DNA of 64,000 nucleotides, from positions 17,596,693-17,660,692 of the forward strand of contig NC_051088.1 in assembly GCF_901709675.1 (NCBI RefSeq). The letters are read 5' to 3'. Of the stretch, positions 1 through 13,100 are shown in pieces. Source of the stretch: Syngnathus acus. Lineage: Eukaryota; Chordata; Actinopteri; Syngnathiformes; Syngnathidae. The translations under genes were made by a program, and so were the position numbers. Below the pieces are notes generated by a model, which saw only the letters and a list, made by a program, of their open reading frames with translations, was not told the DNA's origin and did no database searches. Positions within the stretch are counted from its first letter, which is position 1. Every line of letters begins with the position of its first letter.

Positions 1-3000
1 AATGACAGGGGGGAAAAAAATAAAAAGCACAACTGTCTGACAAAAATAACCTGAAAATGTTTCCTAGCTGCGTCATCCTCCCAACAAGCTGTGGGATTTA
101 GGATTGTTTAAGACATCTTGAACTCTATAGCTGGATGGCAGGTGGATCGGGAGCACGCTTGTCATTTTGCTTCTATATTTGGTCAGTCGGCAGGAGACGC
201 ACACAGCAGACGTTTTGCTCCGAGCGACACTCGGCTCTCCCACTTTGACATACATACACGCGAGGTGACACCCAGTATACTGAGTGACATCTCACTGGAT
301 TTTAGTGAGCAGGAGAGTCTGCAGTGTTGCTTAAGTCGCCAGAGGCTGCCTCGTTAACCACCCGCCCAACCGCAGCAAGGAACGCAGCACAGTGGAGAAG
401 CACCAGGTGACGTGCACGTTGTACTAGTTCAAGCCAAGGAAAGCTGCATGTCAGCTGGCTGGGGTCTTCACCAATGCCTTTAAATCAGTTGCCGAGTGAG
501 GCCATTGTCGCCTCCTACTTGAAGTTAATCATCATCCCAAGCAGAGCAATTACTGTCATCTGCCATATTTTCCCGTTTGCATGCAAGTTCTTTTCAATGG
601 CTTTGGAATAACAGACTCCATCTGTATCTGGATCAAGGTTTTCCAAACAAACTTCCTTCAAAAGTTGAGAGTAGATCCCAATGTCTCCTAAGCTACTTAC
701 AGCTTATATTGTTAAGTGTTTGGGACACGAAAAGCCAGAAGCAACAGACTAAGAAACTGACCTGCAAATTTCATCACCTCACAAGAATTCCCCTTTCATT
801 ATGTTGTACGTATAACAGTGATAAAAAAAAAAGACGTTCCTATTCATATTCCTCTTGATGGACAGAAAGTGGACAGAACACAAAGTAAAGTGAAGGATCC
901 AAAGAGCCCCCTAAACATAGAACCACGTCACGCTTTTCAGAAAAAAATAGCAACAGTCTTAAAATAGTCTGGTTTTGGAATGCCCTGGCCCAACGGAAAT
1001 ATAAACATTTGCCCTGGTCAACTGTCAACATGGCATGACAGGTTCTCATAAGACAACCACAGCTTGTGCTATCTTATTAGTTGTTAATGGGCATAATTTG
1101 CTCATATTTGAATAAGTCATTAATTGATTGATTGTTAAGAAAAAAAACGCTGATTTGATTCTGAAATAGTTTGAGATCGAGAGGAAAAACAACATGACAT
1201 CATCTGTCACAGAGATACATTCATGCGATGAGGTACTTCCAATGAGACAGGCCTCAAAACAGGAGTTCAACACGTTTTTTTCCTCAATATCCTTAAAAAT
1301 GAAATTAAACCAGCATAACCTTTCGGTGATAAGGATAAATAGAGTTGTTGGGAGTTTGAGCCTGGCCCATTAGGGGTTGACAGAAAATCAGGCACATGAT
1401 TTGTTTTGACAGCTTTTTCCACCTGAGGAAACTCACCCATTTATTTTTTTCATCTGGCCTAGGGACCAGCTGTTGCTGACTATTTGGGCACTGACTAGAA
1501 ATCGATCAGACTGGGAGGGAAACATCCATCATCTATTTTGTGGAAGATATTTTCTCGCAGGTACGTAGCAAATGCTTTGAGAAAGTTAATGATAGGTTGC
1601 TAGTAGACAACTAGTCATTCAGAAGCAAAGGAGCGCATCTGTCCCATTAATCCGAGAAACACAAAAGTTAAAATAATTTGCTCATCACTCTATGATCATA
1701 GTAGCAATTGCACTGCTATCAAAACGGTAGAGTAGATTAATAAATCATCGTTCAATCATGTTATCATTTATTTACTATGAGAATGCCTCAACTTTTCCCA
1801 CTCAGAAGTAAATGTGACATCATGGTCAAAAGGTCTAAAAAGTGCACTGTAACATTTGTAAAAAAGAATCATAAGACAAAGCAAATGTGCTGCCTTTTGG
1901 CTAGTCATGGTATACGACGCCTGCCATTTTAAGAAACAAATAATAGCTAAGAGAATAGATTCTCTGCTTGTTTGTTTTTCTTTCCTGACAGATGTCAAGA
2001 GCATCGGTCGTGACTTCTTCCTTGCTAACAGAGCGACCCCCCCGTGGATGCGCATGCCTGCCCAACATGAAGGTCACTTGGAAATAGTATGGCGACACCA
2101 TAGGCCATCTTGTTTGAAAAAATAAGTAGGGAGTTACACAATGGACAGCCGGCCACAATAATCCATCATGCTCCAGGGACAGCGAGGCCCAGTACACTGT
2201 GCATGTGTGTCTGGTGTGTGTGGAGGGGGGGGGTCTCTTATAAAACATGTCATCCACACAAACCATTTTCTGCTCTATCCTCCCATCCGGGAAACTTAGC
2301 TAAACAGGATTACAACTAATTAGGAGCCTCCCACGGAGAGTGGAGAATCGTGTTGGCCCGCAACGACCATTTAACATTTTAATCAAGTGCATATTGTTGA
2401 AAGCCGAGGAGCTTCTGACATTAAATACAGATTAGAGTCCCTGAGCTCATGAAAACGTATTAGCGCTGCACGATGACGGGAAACGAGACAAGGCAATGTA
2501 CACTCAGAGGACACAACATTAACTACATCTAGAGTCTGATGGGAAATTGTCCCAAACTGATGACTGACAGTAAAAAGGTGTGAACCATCCATCTATTTCA
2601 TATCGTGCTTATCCTCACAAGGTTAAGGGCCTATATCACTGGAGACCAAAATATTGCTTGCACTCTCACAGTCTCACAAGGGATATATCATGGAAACCAC
2701 TTAGCCCGAAGCTCGGGGCAACGTGATTGGACTTCTCCAATGTATATATGGAGAACTAGTAAGGTCATTGCCAACAGCTTTTACCATGGACAACCACAAT
2801 AAAGGTTCTTGTCTTCTAAAATGCTGCCAGGAAGCTGCTGAAGCCTAATTTACTGCGACTCCCTGGCAACCCAGCTAATCCCCAGGGGATCTCGCTGAGA
2901 TTTGCGTCGCCATCAAGTTATCAACTAGTCTCCAGGACAGTGAGACAGGCCCATTAAATAGGCGCCTTTCCCATTTGACTCTAGGTGAGAGGTGGGGTAT

Positions 3001-3338
3001 ACCCTGGACTGGTCACCAGCCGAATTCAGGATAATTACAAACAACAGTTCTCATAAACTACTGTGATATGAATAGCTTTTTGATGGGGTCAATCAGAAGT
3101 AAAGTCTTTGACTTGTTGTAACCTTTGTATTGGATTCGATTGTGCAGGTATACAGTACTTAAAAAGGGAAGTCAATCCCAACACGTTCAAAACACACAGG
3201 TCGATGAATTTTAGAATGTTGGCACAACATAGGCTTTTTGGATGCGGCGACGCATGACATTACATTGTGGCGCAACAACAACATCAATTGTGTAACCTTA
3301 CCAAACTAATAGAAGGTCCTGATATGAGTTTGATAAAT

Positions 3339-3428
3339 AAAACCTCAAAAACCCCGAAACCTTGACACGTTAACCTTGGCTTCAAACGCTACTTTGAAAG
3401 CCTAATACTGGTTTAAAACCCTAAACTC
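3339..3428. repeat. Small degenerate telomere-like repeat island
   Basis: The stretch is built of variants of a motif like CTTGAAACCCTAA, for example AACCTCAAAAACCCCGAAACC and TTTAAAACCCTAAACTCC. The same motif family fills intron 1 of was at 61.1-61.95 kb, so the two sites probably carry related sequence. Confidence 0.4.
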
Positions 3429-3631
3429 CTTCCAACTCATCAAGTTTATGATGGCAGGATCTGCTCCTCACGCTGCCAAGCTTTAAAAAAAGTCCCACCA
3501 AGTCAGAAAATAACACTAGAAGCTATTTTAAGTAAAGAAAAATAATGCATGAAGAGCCACAAGTATGAGTAGTCTGTAAGCCTGGTTTTTAAAAGTAAAT
3601 TTAGCAGGGATTTAATTTACAGTGACCTCCA

Positions 3632-3660
3632 TTTTATTGGCACCCCTGGTGCCAATAAAA
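3632..3660. repeat. Perfect 13-bp inverted repeat (hairpin)
   Basis: The left arm TTTTATTGGCACC (3632-3644) and the right arm GGTGCCAATAAAA (3648-3660) are exact reverse complements around a 3-base loop, CCT. The arm resembles the ends of some vertebrate DNA transposons, so it is probably a collapsed MITE. No flanking protein-coding context was found. Confidence 0.6.
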
Positions 3661-4157
3661 CGGATTAAAAGCTTTAGAATAAATTCAGATTTATCATATA
3701 TTGCTGGAGCAGACAGTAATCTTTTGGGATGTGGAGATGAGCCATTGAAGTGCTTTTGAATCATATAATGAATGACAGAGCTGAGTGCAGAGGAGAGGAC
3801 CCAGGTTGCTGGATGATTAGGAACGCTTGAAGTGCTCTCATTCTGTATTCTCCCATCATGTGAAATTTGAAACCTTCACCTTTTCACACTGTGGCCTTTC
3901 TTCCTTTATGAGCATTTCTGTGACCTGATTTTCTTTTGCATGACCCAACCAGAAATCAACTCATTTAACTTGGTTATTTTTTATGAGCCACAAAAAATAT
4001 CTTTTTAAATATTGACAGGCAGAATAATCCAAATGCCTCCATGTGCGTATCACAACTTTTGTTTTGTGTTGAGCACTTTTCAGTCAGATTTTCAAATGTA
4101 AAACTTGGACTCAATAAACATTTGGGAAACACTGTGCCAGAAAAACGAATAACTCAC

Positions 4158-7100
4158 CCGGTCCTTGCCTTGCAGAAGGTCCTGTCCACCCTGGAAATGA
4201 AACAAGCATACAACAAGCATAACTGCCAGCTCATACGTGATGAAAAATAAGCACAGGGACAAAAAATGCCATTGCTTCAAAGTCATACATTTTCCTGCAT
4301 TGCCTGCTGTACTGTAAATGTGGAAGAAAATATTTGGGATCTGTCCTTTGCACGTAACGTAACACTAGCCTGACCTGAGTGGGGGCGCCTGTTCTGTGCA
4401 TGCAGTGGGCCGGGATACACCCTGAAATAAATGCGGCCATCTGTTAAAGCCGTGTTCCCGCCACCAAATACGACAGGACTGCTGCTTGTGTAAGTTTGGA
4501 TCCACACTGTTAATCACTGACACTGTCCACAATGCATCCTGATTAAAACATTCACTCACAGAACTGACAGCAGAAGTAACTTCTCTCAGACAGTAGAGGG
4601 CGCTGTGCACACAGCTGAATTGGCAGCAGTGCAATTTTGTTATCCTAGGATTCAAGGGCAACTTTGGCATTCTTTAAATTTAATTTATCCAACACAGTAA
4701 AAGCAATCCAACAGTAAATATTGGTCATAAGTTTTAGAACACCCCTTTTTATACCCATTAAAAAAATAAATCAAGCTGTTCAAGCACAACAACAATCAAT
4801 CATTCCACAGACATCAGCTCTCAGTTGTCAGTGAATGGAAAATATGAATCCATATAGGGTGACAATATATGAATAAATAAAGTACCAAAGTCCAAACCAA
4901 CTATTTAAAACTGGCTTTCATCAGCCTGATAACTGAAGGGATAGAGGTTAGGCGTTTTGTTTTTCCCAAAGGTACGCAATAGCTCCACCCTGTTGGACCT
5001 AATGATAATCCACCACATGACATGGTCTGCTTGTTTCATGCTGCATTTTGCTCTGGACAACACGTTTCTTCCAGATCATGCACAGGTCTATTGGCTGGAA
5101 TCCATTCATCTTGGAACAGACCCTGACTGCCACGCTGTTCTTGTCCTTTGACACACTGATCATTAAACCAACAATTCAAACTCGCTGAAACAATGACCAA
5201 AAAAAAATTATATTTGCACTTTCTACATCTTTGACAGTGCATTTGTCCAACTAAAATGAGAATATTTGATTTGAACACAGAATGTTTAGTATGTCAGGAC
5301 TCCTACGCAAATATTCCACATGTACAATTGAATTAACATTGTTTTGCTACCCAACCTGCTGATGAAAATGCATGACTGCTTTCCACCATGCAGGTCATCA
5401 GGAGTTCAAACTGGCTCATTCTACCTTTACCAATGATGTGGCCAGAAAAAATGCAACAATGGAAAATAGGTTGCTTTGGTTTGGAGTTCAATTGGCATTT
5501 AACTTTCACGGCTATGTCCAAAAATACAAAGCCACAGATACATGGAGGGGATTTTTTTTTTTTTAATTGTTGAGGATTTTAAAATGAAATAAAATAAATC
5601 TAGAAGAAATCTATATTTTAAAAAAATTTATATAAGTTGAAAATAAAAATAAATAACACACACACACAACTTGATGCTTCCTGGTTATTAAGAAATACCC
5701 AAGAGAGTGAAAACAAGTTCTGTCCAACTTTTCTACAGAATAACATCAAAATCTCATTTGCTGCTCAAGTTCTCTGCATTCCTGCCATTTGAGTCAGCCA
5801 GGAGGCGTCGACTTTACGACATGACCAAATCCAGGACATTTTCATTACAGCGAGCCCCCTGGTCAAATACTCAAAGCACATAAGACCTCCTGTCCAAACA
5901 GTAAAACGTACAAGGCTCCAACGTGTCACAAGGTCATAAAGAATCCGATTGTTTCTCGCTCTGACATCATGGAATGTGTGACATGTGCTTAATAAGCCGT
6001 TTCATCACATTTTGCTATTTAAGCACTCCAGGCAAAACTTTATCAGTAAGTCTGATGGTGTAGGGGTAGACTTGCCTGACTTGTGTGCGGGGAGCGTGGG
6101 ATTGATGGCCGCTCAGTGGTGGTGTACATATGGGTGTGGTTGTTCGTCTCTATATGTGTGCCCTGCGACTGGCTGGTGACCAGTTCAGCCATTCGCCCGA
6201 TGTCAGGTAGGATAGGCCTGAAAGCTGAATTGCAAAACATTGCTAAATGTGTCAAATATTTTCAATTAAAATGATTTAAAATAAATTAAAATTAAACTAC
6301 CTCTGTCACCACCCAGAATAGAGCTCATCATGCGTTTGGCAAAAAATGAAAAGAAATGTTTTCATCTGTATGTCTACACAGCTGACATGAAGGTATTTGT
6401 CAGCTTGGTAAAGTGGTATCAGTTTCGAAGCATTTTTTTACATATGAAGAAAGATCTACAGTTTTGGCACTGTTGTTTGAGAACTCTAGAATACTTTATT
6501 GGACAATTTTTTGACAATGTTTAGTCAGTAGTGATTTTTTTATTTTAGCCTCAACAAATACTCTATATAATTAAAAAAAACTAATACTAACATTAAATCT
6601 AATTAAAAACTAAGCTAAAACGAAGCACTTTTGGGAAAACAAAACTTGGTCTAAAAACTAATTAAAACTGAATTATAAATAAACGAATAAATACCTAAAA
6701 AAAAATACTGTAATTAAAAATCCCAAACTATTATTTCACCTTGATTCAGACAAAGCAATAATGGAATATTACTAAGTACTTTTAAATGCGGGGAACTTGA
6801 AATTCATTGTGGAAGTAAGTCGGCAGCATTATTCTTGCTTCCTTGCTCTGTCTGTTGTACACAAACAAAGACGAGTCTGTTCCAGTCTGTTACGATGGAC
6901 AAAAGTAGGTTATAACAAATGTGCTTGTGGTTCATGCGTTATATTTGCACAGTGCAAACAGTGTGCGTTGCTTGCATTTTGCCTGGAAAGAAAAGTAGAG
7001 CAACTAGATCAACTGGTTCATTTGTGTCAAAGGTGGGAAGAAATATTGCTTCTCATTCTCTCTGACCTCTCGTCTAGTGATCAAACATGAGACAGTTACC

Positions 7101-10100
7101 ATGGACACAGATTAGAAAACTCAGTGCTTCTCAAACTGGGGTGTCCAGTAAGTCCATTTAATTTCACGCTAACAAACAACGCAAATTGGGCTATCTAATA
7201 GCATGAGTGTTGTGCAGTTTTAACAATGTAAAGTAATGTAAATCAAATCACGTCAAATCAGATTTACATCTTCAGTGAGCTGCGTTATGTTATCAAGTCA
7301 GCAAGATGGATTCTTACAAGTAGGTCAGCAGGCTCTTGAATAAATCCATCTTAAAGCAAACAAGTTTGTTGTTCATCTCGCAATCAGCTGCACTGAGGCA
7401 ACATTCTATATGTGAAATTCAAGAAGTTGTCCAGTCAACACATCCTTTAGTAAATAATTTTCAATACACTGCTTCACATTTCTTACAAGTGTGAGAACAT
7501 CCAAAAATCTAAAACATCCACGTCAACAAGGTAGACTTTTTTTCAGACTATTTTAATTGCCAAATCTTATCAGAACAAAATGACGATGTAAAACCTGTCA
7601 GCTGAGTTAATGTGGTTACCAAGCTGCCATGAACCGAGGATGTGAAATGTAGATGACTCACACTCCCAGAAATAATTTTTAAATCTTTGCAACTAGAATT
7701 GCATGAGAATCGAACATACAGTAGATACCATCAGCACAGAGAAGAAAAACAAGCCCGGACTGTACAAGAGACTGAATGAGCCTTTTGAAAATCATGTGTG
7801 GCAAATAGCTGAGTGTTATTTGGCATTTAGCTCCACTACAAGTTCTATTACAGTATACAAATGTGCACACATATAATGCATGCACGCACGCACACACACA
7901 CAAAGAGCCATCCATCAGAAAAATCACAACAAACAAACTCATTATGCCACCATTCAGGCAGCAGGTATCAGATGTGATCTTCAATATTGATATGGTGCGT
8001 TCATTCATTTTGCAATGCATCAGAAAGCATTTAAACAGCAGCTGTCATTATTTAAAAAAAACAACAACAACCTAGTAGTTTCAAATATATATAATTCCTT
8101 TCATGGATATTTTACCCATGCAAGTATATTTTATTAGTTAGGCATGAAAGTAAGTAGTGGTAAGTAACTAAGTACATATACTTTGTTATTGTACTTTCTG
8201 TATTTTATTTATTTGTTATATCGGTACAGTAATTTTCAGATTTTGTTTGAACAGACATCTTATGTTGTCAAATAGCCTCATAATTGTTTTTTTTCAAACT
8301 TCTTGGATGATGACATAAATGGAGACAGTTAAAGGTAATCTTGACCATATTCAAATTTCAAATTGTGGCTCAGATGCTACTGGAGGTGTCTGAATTCAAT
8401 TTAGGCATAACGTCAGACAAGAGAGATGATGGTGGAGTGACTTTAGCATGAAATCATTCTTGTGTGTGTAGGCATTAGTGGGAAAAAAGCCATTGTAAAG
8501 CCATTATCAGTTGCCCTTATTCCTTGTTGCTGCTTGTCGTCTTCTCCACCTCCTCACAAAGCCACATTTTTGGGTCAATAATGACATATCAGTATTGCCG
8601 CGCTGGAGCCTACCTCACATCCAAACAAAGCAAAAGAGGCACAGGGCCACTTCCTGTTTGGTCACCTAGCAACCAGTGAAAAATATACCGAGTTGGGGGT
8701 ACAAAACAAGTGTGCCATGAAAGTTCTAGTCAATTGTGCCACTTTTTACCCAAGTATATTTCAGAGTCTGTACTGTTTTCCTTTACTGTGACTAAAGCAA
8801 CTCAAGCAGTTTTTGTCTCGTGCTGTCCTGGCATATTACACAAAGGATTACTATTTAATCAAATGCCACCTAATTAGCAGCATGAAAAAGATCTGCATCT
8901 GGCTCAGTTGTTCATCGGTAGATGGCTTGAAAAGCATCGAAGAACGTATATATGCAAGGTGGACTGCCTGAGTGGGCACTGAAGAGCCCTCAGCTCGGCC
9001 TCCGTCTCCTGTTTGTTTTGCCTCTGCCCTTGGAAGGGCACTTGAATGGCCTCCTGTCCTCGAGTAGTCTAATCATCTTTTGTCATGCAAACCAAAAATG
9101 CCCCCCTAAACTGATTCGCACTTCCATTTTCAGTACAATAAGTATCAGGCAGGAAAACACCAAATCGCTCTCAATGACAGAAGCCTTGTCTTTGCTTTCA
9201 TACAGAAGGCTCATACAAACGTTGTGGCTCTTGAATGTGAATCGAGGTTTATTCCGAAGCAACCGCGTTTGAGTTGAATCGTAACAGATAAAATATAAAA
9301 TGTTGGTTATCTAAGAATGGGAAAAAAAATGTTTATTATTAAGTGGAAACTTCTTTTTAGAATTTTCAGTGGGATATTCGAATACTAAAATATTGATAGC
9401 TGCGGCACGAGGTCTTACTTTGGCTAAATGCTCTCTTGGTTTACAGTTACAATAACTGTAAAGAAGGCAATCCATCTCTATTATTAGCACTGTTGTATCG
9501 TCGTCACTCAAACGCATCGGTTGGAATGTTATGAGGAACGGACCGCTGAAGAGTGACGTTGCTCACGAAGAATAAATCAGCAAGAACATCTATTTGGTTG
9601 CAAAAGAGGTCTGTTCAGACCCATTTCTTTTGTCTGGAAACTAAGCTTGCCTGGATATCACATTCCATCGAACGGCAGCATTAGGAAATAGTAAGACTGC
9701 AAAGACACAGAAGCAGGAAATAGTTCAAGTTCAGGTATGACGAAAACATGGACGCCAGCTTGCAGTTAGATGTGGATGGGAATGAGAATGTGCTTCTAGA
9801 GATGAAATACAGTGTCCTGCTATGCACAGTTTAAATTTAAGGAATCATGATGAAAAGCCAACATGCATCCATAAATAAGGCCCTGTCGATTTTTGACCAA
9901 ATTAACATATTTTAAGTGCGCCCTAATTAAGGAAAAGTCATCCTTAAAAGTACCTTAAATGTTTAGGGTACATTTAAGGATATCTTTGACACGTACAATC
10001 AAATTTGACCAAAACACTGTAAGTGTTAAAAAATGTGCATTTTGTTTGGGGCATCTCAGTGAGGCAGAATTCTTCCAGTGTGTCGTCATGACGCCAAGCA

Positions 10101-13100
10101 TCACACTGTTGTCACCTGACATTGTTCCCCTCCCCGAGGCTACAGATTGAGCATTGAGCTCTGCTGAAGACAGCGCTAGAAAACACTGTACGCTATTATG
10201 TGACTGAACCGGCACAATTTTACATTGCATTGAAATTTGCTTGAAATTATCCCAAACAGGGACTTGAATCAAACACTGTTGTTGCAGGTGGCAATCTGTG
10301 AGCAACAGCATGGAAAAAATGAAATTTGGTTGAAAGAGTGTATTGTTTAATCAGTGTATTAATTGTGCTTTCCATAATAATAAAAAGTGGGGGCCTAATA
10401 CTACTTTGTTGTATGTTTTATTTACCAATTTTACAAATGAAAACAACAGACTCATCATGCGCCTCAACACACCTTTTAGTATGCTAACTTACTGCTAATC
10501 CTAAAAAGCATCTACGTTGCGGTGTTTTAACCATTTAAGCAACCAGTTGAACACAAGGAGTGCAGCAGCACATGTAGAAAGACAACAGTGCCCCATGTCA
10601 TATTCTTTATCCTCTGCGTAGAACGAATTAGTGCCGTACTGATAAATTGAGAGACAGACTAGCCATCAGTTTAACTTATACTGCCCACAGGTGGCAGAGG
10701 GGGGCAGCACACAAGAAGGGGTATGGTCATTCGATTTATGCAGTATGATGAAAAAAATGCATGCCATTACAAATGCATTATGGTTGTGTTCTTTGGAAGA
10801 CTTCATATACAATCATACACTGGCCATATTGACATTTTCATATGCAGCAAATAAGCACACAAGTATTCGTGCACCTGTTCACTTTCTGTAAAAAGTGAAC
10901 CACGAGTGGCCAGTGGTAGTAGAAGCCTGTTTCACACACCTTGTTTCTAAGCTAACCCTAACACAGTACAAGCAGATAAGCAGGAAAATGGTCAAACTAA
11001 AACTTGCAAGACATGTCTCCAAATCAAAAGGTGCCCATTAATTCATTTGGGCTGAAGCATATTAAAACTCAAAATCACAAAGTTGCAGTGATAAAGCACG
11101 ATGGCAATCCAAACACACGGGAATGTGCAAAGTCATCAAAGCCAGGGTCAGTCCAAGCCACAAACCCAAACACGTTCTATCTATCACATGTACATCATCA
11201 TCATGTGCTCAGGAGAGTGAACAGCTCTTACCCTCCATAGGCTCCAAAAGTGAAACTCCTTTTTCTCTGCGGCATACCTGCTGACACACAGCACGGACTG
11301 AGTCCACTGAAAGCTGGACTCACTCTGCTTGACGGAGTGTTTGTTTGTGTGTGTGTGTGTGAGTGGGGGGGGGGGGCATGCGCATGCACTGCCTCTTCCT
11401 TGCTTACACGCCTTCATCACAAACTGGGAGGGAGGATGAGGGACATGGGATGGGAGGTGCTGACAACGCCAGTCTCCTGGGAACCAAAAAGTGTAGTGGC
11501 TGGCTATTTCCCACATGGGAACTCAGTGGTGGGCGTTCCCTATGAAAAGGAATTCATTTATTCACTGCAGTAAATCAGGTTTTTTCATCATGTTGATTTT
11601 TTTTTCCATAAAAAAATTGCATTTTGTTTCTGAATGAAAGAAAAGCGCTCTACAGACTGGACCATATTTACATACACTAGACTGAGGTCACATTTAATAT
11701 GTGATGTGAACACAAATCGAATTTCAAACAAAAAATTAAAAAATGAGCATTGACCTGCTGACTAAACCGGACTTAGTTGAGTTCTTATACCGCTCTGTAC
11801 TACAACATGAGCATACCTAAAAAAAAAATGCAGATTTGGAATGATATGCAGGACAAACATGAATATCATTAAAAATATGGGTAATTTTTGGTTAAATCTT
11901 TTGTTGATTTTTGTGGCACTTAATGCTGGTTTGATATTTGTGCCATCTTTTTAATGGTCATTTTTTAATGGTCATTTGATGAGCCCTTGGCACGGGTCGG
12001 GGGGAATAATCACAAAATGTGTGCGTGTGTGTGTGTGTGGGGGGGTCAAACCTTTTGTTGTTTCCTTTATACATGCTTGATCATACATACTTGATCATGA
12101 AATATGTTAAGATTGTAGAAATGCCCATTTTGTCCGTACTCAACACGGCACATCTGGTTCGGAAGTGCCTGGAACTATGTGCTAATCTCTTCATTCATCT
12201 GCCTCACATTGTTTTCTTTTGTAAGACCTGCATTCAAAAGAACGATTCGTCACTGATTGAGTTACCTGTGTCACTGTCACACCTTAAAGTCCAAGAAGTC
12301 CATAAACTCTTCTATGTTTTCCTGCTCCTCGGCTCCCCCTACAGTTATAAAGTGTGATTTACTTTTAAGAACAGGCCATACAACAGAACATTGTTATGGT
12401 CATGCGCAGTGGCGGTTCTAAAGTGAATTACTCCAGGCGCAAGACGACTTCCGAGCCCCCCCCCCTCCATCAAAAACACATTTCATTTCATACAGACGTT
12501 TTTATGAGAACATATACGTATGCTTCAAAATTACTTAAAAGAGCCCTGTAATTGCAATTGAGCTTGCTATACCACAATATAACTCTTTTACAAAAGATCC
12601 CTCCATGAATTATAAATTTAAATAAATATACCTGAAGACTGTGACGTTAGGGAATGGATACAATTAAATGGATTAAAAAAGATACCCCCCGAACGGATTA
12701 TAAAAGTATCTCTGCAGCTCCTGAAGGGATTAGATTAAAAATTTCTATAATCCTGGAGACTCCAAGTGCACAATAAAATGTATGTAAAAGCTAAAAAAAA
12801 AAAAAAAAAAAAGTGGATTTTGCATGCTACGTCTTCTTTAAGGGACCCCAAACAAAAGTAATGTTTTTTTTCATTTTTTTTTTTCCAATTAATCTAACAG
12901 TGTATGTTCGAGTGTAAAATAGTGTAAGATAGTACTCCCTCCCTATTTTTGTGACAATTTTGTGCTTTTTCGGCACTGGCCATGAACCAAGGAGCTGAAC
13001 TGTAAAAACGTGAAAAGCACTCAAAGAGCCAATTAAGAAAGGAGGGTCTTTTCTCCCTCAATATTTATCCTTTTTGGCAATGAACACACTACCTATTGCC

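Larger units (their letters stand above)
1..4157. other. Gene-poor stretch, no coding exon recognised
   Basis: I found no reading frame with convincing splice borders or protein-family similarity on either strand. Short open frames here are chance frames in AT-rich DNA. The stretch holds a small telomere-like island (3339-3428) and a perfect hairpin (3632-3660). If the unnamed minus-strand gene with exons at 4.2-16.5 kb is real, its 3' part should lie here or beyond the window start, but I could not find the next exon. Confidence 0.6.

Noticed and set aside
1901-2266. Minus-strand 121-codon frame
   Set aside because: There are no donor or acceptor sites at its borders, the composition is low-complexity, and no family resemblance was seen.
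3284-3310. 17-nt minus-strand mini-exon between CATATCAG and GTAAGG
   Set aside because: It is too short to judge, and nothing downstream supports it as the next exon of the unnamed gene.
11250-11573. Plus-strand frame running through VCVCVCEWGGG
   Set aside because: It is produced by the GT microsatellite and poly-G tract.
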